A DNA stretch of 64,000 bases. It comes from Alphaproteobacteria bacterium. GTDB taxonomy: Bacteria; Pseudomonadota; Alphaproteobacteria; Micropepsales; Micropepsaceae. The translations under genes and the position numbers were made by a program. The DNA is taken from positions 1 to 64,000 of the forward strand of contig CANHNJ010000005.1 of NCBI GenBank assembly GCA_947462105.1, in the 5' to 3' direction. Of the stretch, positions 43,232 to 54,290 are shown in pieces; the stretch's first letter is position 1; each line of letters starts with the position of its first letter. Under the pieces are notes generated by a model. It was not told the origin of the DNA. It made no database searches and saw only the letters and a program-made list of their open reading frames with translations.

Positions 43232-44470
43232 CTAATAATGGCTGCAGCCAGCCTCGGGCGTGGCGGCGGTGACGCGGTTTCCCGCCACCGCCAGCTCGTT
43301 CCAGCCGGTCAGGGCGGAAAGCGTATCGAACCGCCCGTTCCGCAGGTCCGTCAGGGTCGCGCCGCAGCCGGACGCCAGCCGCCCGGCCAGGCTCCAGCGC
43401 CCAGCTTCGTCAGCCTGCATCACCGCCGCCCACCAGCGGGTCTCGGCGCCAGAAACCAGCAGGATTTCCTGCCGGCCATCGCCATTCAGGTCGCGGAACC
43501 AGGCGTCGCAGGTTTCGTGCGGATTGGAGAGACAGGCGGGCACGCCCAGCACCGGGCTCCAGTCCCGCGCCAGCAGGGTGGCCGGCAGATGGGCGCCCGG
43601 CGTGCGCAGGGCGATGTCGGGATAAAGGCTGCCTGTCAGTTTCGCCAGCGCCTCGGCGCCAAAGCGGGCGCCGTCGCGTGGCAGGTTGGCGAAGTCGAAG
43701 GTCTCGATACTGGCATGGCCGCCTTCCAGCCGTGCCGCCTGTGCGGCGGGTGCCAGCCGCAGCGGGTCGGCCAGCGGCGAGGCCAGCGCGATGCAAGCTC
43801 CCAGCAGCACCACGCCCAGCACGATGTTGACCGTTTCCAGCCGGCGCATGCTGCCATCGCGCGCCAGCGCCATCACGGCGGCGGCGCTGTAGCCCGCGCC
43901 ATAGGCGAGGAACAGCGTCACGGCGCAGAGCGCGAAGAGGCGCGCTGCCGTCCAGCCCAGCCATGACACGCGCAGGTCCAGCGCCCAGGCGGCGATGCCC
44001 GACAGGATCAGCAGCAGCGCCGCAGCGGTGGCCAGCGGCAGTGTCAGCGTCGCGGCAGTGACCAGCATCTCTTTGAGCAGCACGGCAACGCGCGGCAGGC
44101 TGGCGATGGCGTGGAAGGCCAGCGCCCCGGCCAGCGCCAGCAGCAGCAGCGCGATGGGATCGCCGCTGGCCAGCGACAGGCCCGCCGTCGTCAACAGCGC
44201 CGCGCCCCAGGCGATCAGGAATACCCACAGCAGCAGCCGCGCCGTCAGTCCCCAACTGGCATCGAACAGGTCGGCATAGGCCATGCGCCACGAGGTGCTG
44301 CGCTCGCGGCCATGCAGGAAGGCCTGCACGATGAACAGCGCGATGGCGCCAACACCTTCGAGCAGGAGGAGGGGGACAAAAAGCCCCGCCAGCGCCAGCG
44401 CGGTGAAGAGATAGGTGTCGCCGCCGGGCCATTGGCCGATCAGGCGGGTGTGGAAGAGGGTGAAGAACAA
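43232..44470 (-). CDS. DUF4153-like multi-pass membrane protein, start uncertain
   Basis: About seven hydrophobic helices (residues about 20-225) and a soluble C-terminal domain with TCDAWFRDLNGDGRQEILLVSG, similar to DUF4153 proteins of alphaproteobacteria; function unknown. The TTG at 44470 is the first ordinary start codon, but the frame stays open with protein-like content to the TAG at 44654-44656, including LWPWRIAIGAGQGLLFF directly before. No ATG, GTG or TTG occurs there; CTG at 44638 is the only near option. The true N-terminus is therefore unresolved. Confidence 0.7.
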   Translation of the reverse strand: MFFTLFHTRLIGQWPGGDTYLFTALALAGLFVPLLLLEGVGAIALFIVQAFLHGRERSTSWRMAYADLFDASWGLTARLLLWVFLIAWGAALLTTAGLSLASGDPIALLLLALAGALAFHAIASLPRVAVLLKEMLVTAATLTLPLATAAALLLILSGIAAWALDLRVSWLGWTAARLFALCAVTLFLAYGAGYSAAAVMALARDGSMRRLETVNIVLGVVLLGACIALASPLADPLRLAPAAQAARLEGGHASIETFDFANLPRDGARFGAEALAKLTGSLYPDIALRTPGAHLPATLLARDWSPVLGVPACLSNPHETCDAWFRDLNGDGRQEILLVSGAETRWWAAVMQADEAGRWSLAGRLASGCGATLTDLRNGRFDTLSALTGWNELAVAGNRVTAATPEAGCSHY

Positions 44471-44770
44471 AAGCCCCTGGCCCGCACCGATGGCAATGCG
44501 CCAGGGCCAGAGCTGCGCGGTGGCGGCGGGCGTGGCTTCAGCGCGCGCCGGTTCTTCGGTGTGTATGTCTGCTGGCGGCGACCACGGACCGGCGCGGACG
44601 GGTGTGAACGCCTGTGCGGAATCGGGCGCCCAGTTCAGTGCGCCATCATCGGTCTAGCTTGGTGTGTCGTCCCCCATGCTGCTGATCTAGCGCGCGGTTT
44701 GCGCCCTGTCGCCGGGCGTTAAGAGGTGTGGTTAATCGCGGCGGCGGCCCTTCGCTTGCGCTCCGGGCAT

Positions 44771-44808
44771 TGATCGTTCAAATCAGTCCACCGGACTAAT
44801 TTGAACGA

Positions 44809-44811
<3 letters not shown>
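44771..44811 (-). terminator. Near-perfect palindrome at the lepA stop
   Basis: TGATCGTTCAAAT (44771-44783) pairs with ATTTGAACGATCA (44799-44811), and inside it AGTCC with GGACT around a 3-nt loop. The right arm includes the lepA stop codon. There is no T-run on the minus strand, so it may block exonucleases or act with Rho rather than as a classic intrinsic terminator. Confidence 0.45.
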
Positions 44812-46611
<1,800 letters not shown>

Positions 46612-46692
46612 TTGAGGGGGGTGTTAGCAAACCCGCGCCCGCCCGTCCAACAGGCGTTTTGCCGGGGGCAGGGGGCCGTGCGATAAGCCCCC

Positions 46693-47496
46693 ATGCCTGC
46701 AAAACCTGTCAAAAATGACCCGATTTCCGAGCTTTGGCCCGGCCAGTCCGTGCCCCTGCTCAAGGCCCTGCATATCCTCACCCACAATGGCGGCCTGAAC
46801 GCCGACAGCCGCCGCAAGCTGAAACAGGTGCAGCACCTGGCCCGGCTGGTGAAACCGGCCATCGACGCCGCGCTGGCGGAAAAGCCGGAACCGGTACTGG
46901 CCGACCTGGGGGCAGGGAAGAGCTATCTCGGCTTCATCCTCTACGACCTCTATTTCGGCCCGGCGGGCCGTGGCCGGGTGGCGGCGGTGGAAAGCCGCGC
47001 CGAGCTGGTCGCCACCGCGCGCAGGATCGCCGCCGAGAGTGGCTTCGACCGGATGGATTTCGTCGAAGGCACGATTGCCCAAGCCCAGACCGGGCCGGTG
47101 GACATCGTCACCGCCCTGCATGCCTGCGACACCGCGACGGACGAAGCCATCCAGTTCGCGCTGAAGCATGAGGCGAAATACGTGGCGCTGGTACCCTGCT
47201 GCCAGGCGGAAGTGGCGCGCACGCTGGAAGGCGTAACCGGCAACCTGGCGCAACTATGGCGGCATCCGATCCAGCGGCGCGAATTCGGCGCCCACCTGAC
47301 CAACGTGCTGCGGGCACTTTACCTGGAAGCGCACGGCTACAAGGTGCGCGTCACCGAGCTGACGGGGCTGGAACACTCGCTGAAGAACGAGTTCATCTAT
47401 GCCGAGCGGCACCAGAAATCGAACGCCCGCGCCCGCGCCGAGTTCGAGAAGCTGGTGGCGGAGACAGGTGTGCGCCCGGCGCTGCTTACGTTCTGA
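46693..47496 (+). CDS. Class I SAM-dependent methyltransferase
   Basis: The 267 residues have SAM motif I VLADLGAGKSYLGFILYDLY, motif II RVAAVESRAEL, and VDIVTALHACDTATDEAI; a PCC motif (LVPCCQAEVA) follows. This is the Methyltransf_32-like family of RNA/protein methyltransferase candidates; the substrate is not known. The N-terminal Lys-rich part may bind nucleic acid. It is convergent with pheT (11-nt overlap) and not part of an operon. Confidence 0.85.
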   Translation: MPAKPVKNDPISELWPGQSVPLLKALHILTHNGGLNADSRRKLKQVQHLARLVKPAIDAALAEKPEPVLADLGAGKSYLGFILYDLYFGPAGRGRVAAVESRAELVATARRIAAESGFDRMDFVEGTIAQAQTGPVDIVTALHACDTATDEAIQFALKHEAKYVALVPCCQAEVARTLEGVTGNLAQLWRHPIQRREFGAHLTNVLRALYLEAHGYKVRVTELTGLEHSLKNEFIYAERHQKSNARARAEFEKLVAETGVRPALLTF

Positions 47497-49894
47497 GGCT
47501 GCCGCCGGTGGCTTTCGTCACGCCCGCCACGATGGCGGCGGCGATAGCTTCAATCTCGGCCTCGGTCAGGGTCTTTTCCTTTGGCTGCAGCCGTACGGAA
47601 ATGGCGACCGACTTGTGACCTTCGGGCACACCCTTGCCTTCATAGACATCGAAGATCGCAACGCTGTCGAGCAGGGCGCGTTCGGCATTCTTCACTGCCT
47701 TGACGATGTCGCCTGCCGCGATCTCGTGCTTCACCACAAAAGCAAAGTCGCGCTCGATGGCTTGGTAGGGCGAGGGTGCGAAGAGTGGCCGCGCCTTGCC
47801 CTTGGCCTTTGCTTCCGGCAGCGCGTCGAGGAAAATCTCGAACGCGGCGGCGGGCACCTTCAGGTCGAAGGCGGCCAGCACTTTCGGATGCAGCTCGCCG
47901 AACTGGGCGATCACGGTCTTGCCCAGCGCGATAACGCCGCTGCGGCCCGGGTGATACCAGCCCGGTGCGCCTTTTCTGATCGGCGCCGACATCGGGGCAC
48001 CGGTGACGGCTTCCAGCGCCGCCAGCATGTCAGCCTTCACATCAAAGACATCGGCGTCGTGGGCAGACTTGGCCCAGTCGCGCAGGGCGTTGCCGGTGCG
48101 CAGGCCCGTGGCGATGGTCGCCTGTGCTTCCGGCATGCCGGTGGTGAAGCCGGGCCCGATCTCGAACAGGGATAGATTGGAAAGGCCGCGCGCCGCGTTG
48201 CGCTGCGCTGCTGCCAGCAGGCAGGGCAGGGGCGTGGGCCGCAGCGCATCGAGGTCTGACGCGATGGGATTGGAAAGCTGGCGCGCAGCGTCACCGCCGC
48301 CGAACAGCGCCGCATGCTCGCGGGCGATGAAGCTAAAACTCACCGCCTCGTTGAAACCGCGCGCGGCGATGGCGCGGCGGGCCGACTTTGCGCGGCGCTG
48401 CGCCCGGGTGAGAACCGGCTGGGCGACGCCCGCATCGCGCGGCAGCGGCACGGATGCGACCGAGCCGAGGCCGTGAATGCGCACGACTTCTTCCACCAGG
48501 TCGGCGGGGCCATCAACATCATGGCGCCAGCTTGGCGGCACCACCTGCAATGCCGCACCGCGATCCGCGACCACGAAGCCCAGCTTCTGCAGGATGGAAA
48601 TGATGGTTTCGCGCGGCACCACGATACCGCCCAGCTTTTCGACAAAGGCCGGATCGAAGGTGATGGGCGCGTGCGGCGGCGGCAATTCGCCCGCAATCAC
48701 GACATCGCTGGCTTCACCACCGCACCATTCCAGGATCAACTGCGTCGCCAGTTCCAGCCCCGGCAGCACGAACTGCGGATCGACGCCGCGCTCGAAGCGA
48801 TAGCGCGCGTCGGAAATGATGCCCTGCTTACGACCGGCGCGGGCGATGTGGCCGGGGTCGAAATAGGCGGATTCGATGAAGACATTCACCGTGTCGTCAT
48901 AGCTGCCGCTGTCCTTGCCGCCCATGATACCGGCAATGCCCAGCGCCCGCGCCTCGTCGGCGATGACGATGGTGTTGGCGGTCAGGGTGTAGGTGGCGTC
49001 ATCCAGCGCCAGCACGGTCTCGCCGTCCTTTGCCATGCGCGCCTGCAGGTTGCCGACCTTGTCGGCGTCGAAGACATGCAGCGGGCGGCCACGATCCTGG
49101 CTCACGAAATTTGTGACATCGACCAGCGCACTGATGGACTTCAGGCCCACGGCCTTGAAGCGCGCCTGCACCCATTTCGGGGCGGGGCCGTTCTTGACGC
49201 CGCGAATGAGACGGCCCGCGAAGATCGGGCAGGCATTTTTGTTTTCCGCCGCGAAGTTCAGGGTGATGGTCTTGGGCGCGGGAAATTTGCCTGCCACCGG
49301 CGCGACGTTGCCGGATTTCAGCTTGCCGAGACCTGCTGCCGCCAGGTCGCGCGCTACGCCCCATACGCTGGCGGCGTCGCCACGATTGGGGGTGATGGAA
49401 ATTTCGATGACAGGATCGTTCGACAGCAGCCCGGCGCTTTCCAGCGCCGCCGCCACGGGCGCGCCGACAACCGCATCGGTTTTCAGCTCGATGATGCCGT
49501 CATGGTCCTCGCCCAGCAGCAGCTCGCGGGCGCTGCACATCATGCCGCGCGATTCCACGCCGCGCACGGTTCCGATCTTCAAGGCGTCGCCCGAAATGGG
49601 AATGACCGTGCCGGGCCGCGCCAGCACCACCTTGATGCCCGCCCGCGCATTGGGTGCGCCGCAGACGATCTGCAGATTTTCACTGCCGGTCGAAACGCTG
49701 CACAGCCGCAGCTTGTCGGCGTTGGGATGCTTGTCGGCGGTGATGACTTCGCCGACGATGAAATCCTTCAGCGCCGCACCGGCGTCGGTGACAGCTTCAA
49801 CTTCAAGGCCGATGCTGTTGAGCTTGGCGAGGATGTCCGCGACGGATGCATCGGTCTCCAGATGTTCCTTGAGCCAGGAAAGGGTGAGCTTCAT
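47486..49894 (-). CDS. pheT: Phenylalanyl-tRNA synthetase beta subunit
   Basis: Large subunit of the alpha2-beta2 synthetase. [18 protein letters not shown], the EMAP-like tRNA-binding domain ([19 protein letters not shown]), B3/B4 editing region, B5 domain and the C-terminal FDX anticodon-binding domain ([18 protein letters not shown]) are present over 802 residues. Overlaps pheS by 4 nt. Confidence 0.97.
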   Translation of the reverse strand: MKLTLSWLKEHLETDASVADILAKLNSIGLEVEAVTDAGAALKDFIVGEVITADKHPNADKLRLCSVSTGSENLQIVCGAPNARAGIKVVLARPGTVIPISGDALKIGTVRGVESRGMMCSARELLLGEDHDGIIELKTDAVVGAPVAAALESAGLLSNDPVIEISITPNRGDAASVWGVARDLAAAGLGKLKSGNVAPVAGKFPAPKTITLNFAAENKNACPIFAGRLIRGVKNGPAPKWVQARFKAVGLKSISALVDVTNFVSQDRGRPLHVFDADKVGNLQARMAKDGETVLALDDATYTLTANTIVIADEARALGIAGIMGGKDSGSYDDTVNVFIESAYFDPGHIARAGRKQGIISDARYRFERGVDPQFVLPGLELATQLILEWCGGEASDVVIAGELPPPHAPITFDPAFVEKLGGIVVPRETIISILQKLGFVVADRGAALQVVPPSWRHDVDGPADLVEEVVRIHGLGSVASVPLPRDAGVAQPVLTRAQRRAKSARRAIAARGFNEAVSFSFIAREHAALFGGGDAARQLSNPIASDLDALRPTPLPCLLAAAQRNAARGLSNLSLFEIGPGFTTGMPEAQATIATGLRTGNALRDWAKSAHDADVFDVKADMLAALEAVTGAPMSAPIRKGAPGWYHPGRSGVIALGKTVIAQFGELHPKVLAAFDLKVPAAAFEIFLDALPEAKAKGKARPLFAPSPYQAIERDFAFVVKHEIAAGDIVKAVKNAERALLDSVAIFDVYEGKGVPEGHKSVAISVRLQPKEKTLTEAEIEAIAAAIVAGVTKATGGSLRT

Positions 49895-50970
49895 CGGCTG
49901 AGCCCCCCCTCAAGTGAGGGGATGTCCAGCGCGGCAAAGCCGTAATGCCTCAGCCAGCGCAAATCGCCCTCAAAGAAGCTGCGAATGTCGGGAATGCCGT
50001 ATTTCAGCATCGCCATGCGGTCCAGCCCGAAGCCCAGCGCAAAGCCGGAATAGACGCTCGCATCGATGCCGCAATTCTCCAGCACCTTGCGATGGACCAT
50101 GCCGCTGCCACCGAGCTCCAGCCAGTCATTGCCTTGGCCGAAGACGATCTTGCCGGGCGTGGAACGGTCGCAGCGCATGTCCCATTCCAGCGACGGCTCG
50201 GTGAAGGGAAAGAAGCTGGGCCGCGCCCGCAATTCGATGGCGTCGATCTCGAAGAAGGCCTTGCAGAATTCCTCGATGGTCCATTTCAGGTGGCCCAGAT
50301 GCAGACCCTTGTCGATTGCCAGCGCCTCGACCTGGTGGAACATCGGCGAATGGGTGGCGTCGGAATCGACGCGATAGGTGCGGCCCGGCGAGATGATGCG
50401 GATGGGCGGCTTGCTATTCAGCATGGTGCGCACCTGCACCGGCGAAGTATGCGTTCGCAGCACATGGCTCGATCCGTCCGCCTGCGGCGAGACATAGAAC
50501 GTGTCCTGCATCTGGCGGGCCGGATGATCTGGCGGGATGTTCAGCTTGGTGAAGTTGTAGTCATCGAACTCGACATCCGGGCCTTCCGCCACGGCGAAGC
50601 CCAGGCTGGCGAAGATGGCGGTGACTTCTTCCAGCACCTGCGAAATGGGATGCACGGTACCGGAATTTTCCGGCCGCGCGGGCAGGGTGACGTCGATGGT
50701 TTCGGACGCGAGGCGGGCTTCCAGCGTGGCATCGGCCAGCGCCGATTTGCGCAATGCGATGGCATCGGTGACGGCATCGCGCAGGCCGTTGAGCAGGGGC
50801 CCCTGAACTTTCCGCTCGTCCGGGCTCATGCCGCCCAGCGTTTTCATCAGCTCGCTGATGCTGCCCTTCTTGCCCAGCGCGCCCACGCGCACGGCTTCCA
50901 GTGCCGCTTCATCGGAAGCGGCGGAAACCTGCGCCAGAAGATCGGACTGAAGGGTGGCGATATCGCTCAA
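49891..50970 (-). CDS. pheS: Phenylalanyl-tRNA synthetase alpha subunit
   Basis: Catalytic subunit. Class-II motif 2 ([19 protein letters not shown]) and motif 3 ([20 protein letters not shown]) are intact, with [15 protein letters not shown] for Phe binding. The TTG at 50970 is chosen because GGAG lies 10 nt upstream; a TTG 18 nt earlier is the other option. 359 residues. It is followed by pheT; the rplT gene is 77 bp upstream. Confidence 0.95.
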   Translation of the reverse strand: MSDIATLQSDLLAQVSAASDEAALEAVRVGALGKKGSISELMKTLGGMSPDERKVQGPLLNGLRDAVTDAIALRKSALADATLEARLASETIDVTLPARPENSGTVHPISQVLEEVTAIFASLGFAVAEGPDVEFDDYNFTKLNIPPDHPARQMQDTFYVSPQADGSSHVLRTHTSPVQVRTMLNSKPPIRIISPGRTYRVDSDATHSPMFHQVEALAIDKGLHLGHLKWTIEEFCKAFFEIDAIELRARPSFFPFTEPSLEWDMRCDRSTPGKIVFGQGNDWLELGGSGMVHRKVLENCGIDASVYSGFALGFGLDRMAMLKYGIPDIRSFFEGDLRWLRHYGFAALDIPSLEGGLSR

Positions 50971-51047
50971 GAGGCAAACACTCCGCAAAAGGGGAATCAG
51001 CGGCCTGCCTTCATAGCAGGCCGCCTGGCTCCGGGAGAGTTTGGACT

Positions 51048-51404
51048 TTAGGCCTTGGCGGCCGTCGCCTGGTCCACCAGAGCCTTGAAGGCAACAGGCT
51101 CGTGGATGGCGAGATCGGAGAGAACCTTGCGGTCCACCTCGATGCCTGCACCCGCGAGCCCGGAAATAAATCGGCTGTAGGTGAGGCCATGCTCGCGCAC
51201 GGCGGCGTTGATGCGCTGGATCCAGAGAGCGCGGAAGTTGCGCTTCTTTTCCTTGCGGCCGATGTAGTTGTGCTGCAGCGACTTGTCGACCGCGGCATTG
51301 GCCGTGGTGATGTTGCTCTTGCGGCGGCCACGGAAGCCCTTGGCCTGCTTCAGGACCTTGTTGCGGCGGGCGCGGCTCGGAACGGAACGGGGAGAACGGC
51401 TCAT
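51048..51404 (-). CDS. rplT: 50S ribosomal protein L20
   Basis: Early-assembly 23S rRNA-binding protein. Basic N-terminus [22 protein letters not shown], then [43 protein letters not shown] are typical. 118 residues. It begins 1 nt after rpmI. Confidence 0.98.
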   Translation of the reverse strand: MSRSPRSVPSRARRNKVLKQAKGFRGRRKSNITTANAAVDKSLQHNYIGRKEKKRNFRALWIQRINAAVREHGLTYSRFISGLAGAGIEVDRKVLSDLAIHEPVAFKALVDQATAAKA

Positions 51405-51405
51405 G

Positions 51406-51612
51406 TTAGATCCCTCCGCCGTAAGGCATCCAGCGCTTCACGCGCCGGGTTTCCGACACGGACAGGGCGTCCATGCCGCGCAGGTCGCGGGTGCGCGCCG
51501 GCGAATTGTTGATGAGGCGATGGCGCTTGCCCACCTGGTGGGTCTTGATCTTGCCATTGGCCGTGATCTTGAAGCGCTTTTTAGCGCCCGACTTGGTCTT
51601 CATCTTGGACAT
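51406..51612 (-). CDS. rpmI: 50S ribosomal protein L35
   Basis: The 68 residues begin [20 protein letters not shown] and continue [17 protein letters not shown], standard for L35. First gene of rpmI-rplT-pheS-pheT. infC, the usual upstream partner, is absent, so the unit has its own promoter. AAAGGAAA precedes the ATG. Confidence 0.97.
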   Translation of the reverse strand: MSKMKTKSGAKKRFKITANGKIKTHQVGKRHRLINNSPARTRDLRGMDALSVSETRRVKRWMPYGGGI

Positions 51613-51826
51613 TTTGCTTTTCCTTTGAGAGCCTTACGGCTCGGGTCGCATTGAGGGTCGCCACGGCATGTCCAGCCGGGCGGCCCGAAAGAGCGCGCGT
51701 TTAAAAGGAAAATGGGTCGAAAAGCAACCCGCCGCGCATGTCTTTTGGCCTGCGCGCCGTGGGCCCACCAGTGGCATGGGATCTGTCAGTTTCCATATAA
51801 CACATTGATTAATATTGATAATTAAG
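51613..51826 (-). promoter_or_regulatory. Leader and AT-rich promoter region of rpmI-rplT
   Basis: A hairpin GAGCC-TTAC-GGCTC (51629-51642) lies just upstream of the rpmI ribosome-binding site. About 180 bp upstream is a 35-bp AT-rich block (51791-51825) with two ATTGAT repeats spaced 10 bp and a TTATAT -10-like hexamer for the minus strand. An L20-type autoregulatory leader is plausible but not demonstrated. The AT-rich block may also serve the divergent VanZ-like gene. Confidence 0.4.
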
Positions 51827-51903
51827 TGAACCGGCCCCTCAGGGGCATATACTTTCCTGACACCGCTTTGACTTTGGCCTGCCGTTCCCGGAAAGGACGC
51901 GGC

Positions 51904-52302
51904 ATGTCCGATCATGAAAAATGGGCGGCGCGCTGGCGCGCCCGCATCAAGCAGGCGGCCTGGTGGTTTTTCTGGCCCGCCGTCGCCGTGATCGTATGGG
52001 GCGAACTCAAGCCCAATCCCGGCGAAGAAGTCATCATCTGGGACAAGGCGCTGCACTTCACCGCCTATTTCGGTCTTGCCTGGCTGGCGACCCTGGCCTG
52101 GGGTCGGCGCATCGCGCCCTGGTTGATCCTGGCCGTGGTTCTGGCGCTGGGCGGCATGCTGGAAATTCTGCAGGGCCTGACCGGCCGCGATGGTGAATGG
52201 GCCGACATGCTCGCCAACACGCTGGGCGGCCTGGCCGGCATGGGGCTGGCGTTGCTGATGCTCTACGTCGCCAGGGTTGTTGACGCGCGGCGGGGCGACT
52301 AA
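51904..52302 (+). CDS. VanZ-like membrane protein
   Basis: The 132 residues have about four hydrophobic helices and the VanZ-like features [16 protein letters not shown] and [28 protein letters not shown]. VanZ-like proteins are linked to teicoplanin resistance in Gram-positives; in Proteobacteria the role is unknown. AAGGA lies 6 nt before ATG 51904, which is preferred over the in-frame upstream extension. Confidence 0.85.
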   Translation: MSDHEKWAARWRARIKQAAWWFFWPAVAVIVWGELKPNPGEEVIIWDKALHFTAYFGLAWLATLAWGRRIAPWLILAVVLALGGMLEILQGLTGRDGEWADMLANTLGGLAGMGLALLMLYVARVVDARRGD

Positions 52303-52333
52303 CCTTTCCGGCGATATTGCAGGGACTTTGAAC

Positions 52334-52743
52334 ATGTTCGAGGAATTCAAGAAATTCGCGATGCGCGGCAACGTCATCGACCTGGCGGTCGGTGTCGTCA
52401 TCGGCGCAGCCTTTTCCGGCATCGTCACCTCGCTGGTGGCCGACGTCATCATGACCCGATCGGCTTTGCCATGGGCGGCATCGACTTCTCCAACTTCTTC
52501 CTGGTGCTGAAGGGCGGCGAATATCCCACCCTGGCCGCCGCCAAGGCTGCCGGTGCGGTGACGATCAATTACGGCGTCTTCCTCAACACCATGATCAACT
52601 TTCTGGTGGTGGCGGCCGCCCTGTTCATGCTGATCCGCGTCATCAACAAGCTGCAGGCGCCGCCGCCCGATGCGTCCGCCCCGGCGGTGACGCCGGAAGA
52701 TGTGCTGCTGCTGCGCGAGATCCGCGACAGCCTGAAGAAGTGA
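52334..52743 (+). pseudogene. mscL: Large-conductance mechanosensitive channel MscL, frameshifted
   Basis: The first part ([21 protein letters not shown]..., TM1) runs in one frame to LVADVIM at about 52453. The second part ([18 protein letters not shown]... TM2 and C-terminal helix to LREIRDSLKK) continues in the -1 frame. The junction reads ATGACCCGATCGGC; family members have a Pro-Ile-Gly here, so one C appears missing from the CCC at 52455-52457. Joined, the product would be about 136 residues, normal for MscL. Either a genuine frameshift or an assembly error. Confidence 0.9.
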
Positions 52744-53288
52744 AGCAAAGCGCTTTCATCCTTGTCCTGCTGCTGGCCGCCTTTCCGGCGCATGCGCAAT
52801 CGGCAGACAGGGATGCGGGGGCCGCTGCGGCCAGTTTCGCCACCACGACACTGGCGCTGCCGCGCACGGGCGGCATTCCGGCACCCGCAGCGCGGGCGCG
52901 GCTGCAGCCGCTACTCAGCGCCCGCCTGAACGCCCTGATCACACAGGCCGCCGGGGCCGAGGCCCGCTTCCGCACCGCCAACAAGTTCGCACCGCCACTG
53001 CTGGAAGGCGACCTGTTCTCCTCCCTGTTCGAAGGGCCGACCAGCTTCCGGCCGGGCGCTTGCACCGGCACGGCAGTGGCGCAGCGTTGCCGCATGCAGT
53101 TCAGCCGCCCGCCTGCCGCCAATGCGCGCGGCCCGGCCCGCCCGGCAGAGTGGGGCGACGACCTGCTGCTGGTGAACGAAGCCGGTAGCTGGAAGGTGGA
53201 CGATGTCGATTATCGCGGTGGCTTTGCCTTCGGGAACACCGGCCTGCTCAGCCAGACCCTGGCCATGGTGATCCGGGCGGCGTCTTAG
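52740..53288 (+). CDS. Exported hypothetical protein
   Basis: The GTG start overlaps the mscL stop as GTGA. Signal peptide MKQSAFILVLLLAAFPAHA is followed by a 163-residue mature protein with ARLNALITQAAGAEARFR, FEGPTSFRPGACTGTA and a C-terminal DDLLLVNEAGSWKVDDVDYRG. The last stretch is a beta-strand pattern seen in NTF2-like/DUF3828-type periplasmic proteins; the match is loose. Two Cys (ACTG, RCRM) could form a disulfide. Confidence 0.7.
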   Translation: MKQSAFILVLLLAAFPAHAQSADRDAGAAAASFATTTLALPRTGGIPAPAARARLQPLLSARLNALITQAAGAEARFRTANKFAPPLLEGDLFSSLFEGPTSFRPGACTGTAVAQRCRMQFSRPPAANARGPARPAEWGDDLLLVNEAGSWKVDDVDYRGGFAFGNTGLLSQTLAMVIRAAS

Positions 53289-53360
53289 TGCCCCCTCCGG
53301 CCTTCGCAACTTTGCCGTGGTGTTCGGCTAGCGCCTGCGCCCACGGCGTTGCTACGGCCA

Positions 53361-53395
53361 CCTCCCCCTCCGATTGCTTCGCAATGAGGGGGAGG
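53361..53395. repeat. REP-like palindrome
   Basis: CCTCCCCCTC (53361-53370) pairs with GAGGGGGAGG (53386-53395); an inner ATTGC/GCAAT pair closes on TTC. A similar element lies at 63915-63951, suggesting a dispersed family in this genome. Confidence 0.6.
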
Positions 53396-53441
53396 AAAGT
53401 GCTGCGCTGATACCTATATTGTGGGCTGGAGGAACCTATTC

Positions 53442-53813
53442 ATGACGGAACGCACCCTGACCCCGGAACAGCACCGCGTCCTGCGCGAGCATGGCACCGA
53501 GCGCCCCGGTTCCAGCCCGCTCAACCACGAAAAGCGTCCAGGCGAGTTCGAATGTGCCGGTTGCGGCGCGCAGCTTTTCGAAGCGTCCGCCAAGTTCGAA
53601 AGCGGCACCGGCTGGCCCAGCTTCAGCGCGGCGCTGCCGGGCGCGGTGGCAACTACCACCGACACCACGCACGGCATGACGCGCACGGAATTCCACTGCG
53701 CCCGCTGTGGCGGGCATCTGGGGCACGTCTTTCCCGACGGCCCCGCCCCCACGGGGCTGCGCTACTGCACGAATGGTTGCGCTTTGGACTTTAAGCCCGA
53801 AGACAAAGTCTAA
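53442..53813 (+). CDS. msrB: Peptide-methionine (R)-S-oxide reductase MsrB
   Basis: Repairs oxidised methionine. Zinc ligands Cys38/Cys41 (CAGC) and Cys86/Cys89 (CARC), GWPSF, and the catalytic Cys109 in RYCTNGCALDF; Cys113 could resolve the sulfenic acid. The usual RYCxNS has Gly in place of Ser. GGAGG 8-9 nt before ATG 53442 sets the start; 123 residues. Cytosolic, monocistronic. Confidence 0.95.
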   Translation: MTERTLTPEQHRVLREHGTERPGSSPLNHEKRPGEFECAGCGAQLFEASAKFESGTGWPSFSAALPGAVATTTDTTHGMTRTEFHCARCGGHLGHVFPDGPAPTGLRYCTNGCALDFKPEDKV

Positions 53814-53845
53814 AAGCGGGCAACCACTCGATTATTTGGCTGAAG

Positions 53846-53888
53846 CATGAAAAAGCCCGCCGCGCAGGACGCGGCGGGCTTTTTCATG
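53846..53888. terminator. Strong bidirectional terminator
   Basis: A perfect 19-bp stem: 53846-53864 pairs with 53870-53888 around the loop CAGGA. The stem contains GCCCGCCGCG and an A5/T5 run on either side, so it can serve both msrB and the convergent histone-like gene. Confidence 0.9.
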
Positions 53889-53903
53889 TGCGGCACGAAT
53901 GCC

Positions 53904-54134
53904 CTACGGCAGGACGGCTGGGATCGCCGGGTCGACCACGGGCATGGCGGTTACGGTCTTCTTCTTCGCCTTTTTCTTGGCGGGCTTCTTCTTGGGGGCC
54001 GGCTTCTTCTTGGCCGGCGCCTTCTTCTTCGCCGCCTTCTTGGCGGGCTTAGCCTTCTTTGCGGCCTTCTTCACGCCGCCCTTCTTGGCCTTGGTTGCCT
54101 TCTTGGACTTCTTCACTTTCTTCTTCGCTGCCAT
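53904..54134 (-). CDS. Histone-H1-like Lys/Ala/Pro-rich protein
   Basis: The 76 residues are almost entirely KK, AKK and PAKK repeats (for example KKAAKKAKPAKKAAKKKAP) with a short hydrophobic tail (VVDPAIPAVLP). This is the composition of bacterial H1-like DNA-binding proteins such as Hc1/AlgP tails. DNA or RNA binding is inferred from charge only. Repetitive sequence makes it prone to length variation. Confidence 0.8.
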   Translation of the reverse strand: MAAKKKVKKSKKATKAKKGGVKKAAKKAKPAKKAAKKKAPAKKKPAPKKKPAKKKAKKKTVTAMPVVDPAIPAVLP

Positions 54135-54290
54135 GATGTCCCCTCTGGGTTTGCGGCACGATGCCGTGAATGCAAAAAAACCCTACGCGTGTTTTTGCAG
54201 CTTCGCCACGTCCACTGGATGAATCGGACACGTTTTTTTGACAGCGGCCCCGCGATGGCGGCGGCAACGATCCGGGCCTTCGCGGCGCAG

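Noticed and set aside
48314-49945. Long plus-strand open frame opposite pheT
   Set aside because: Shadow of pheT, with no motifs and a skewed composition.
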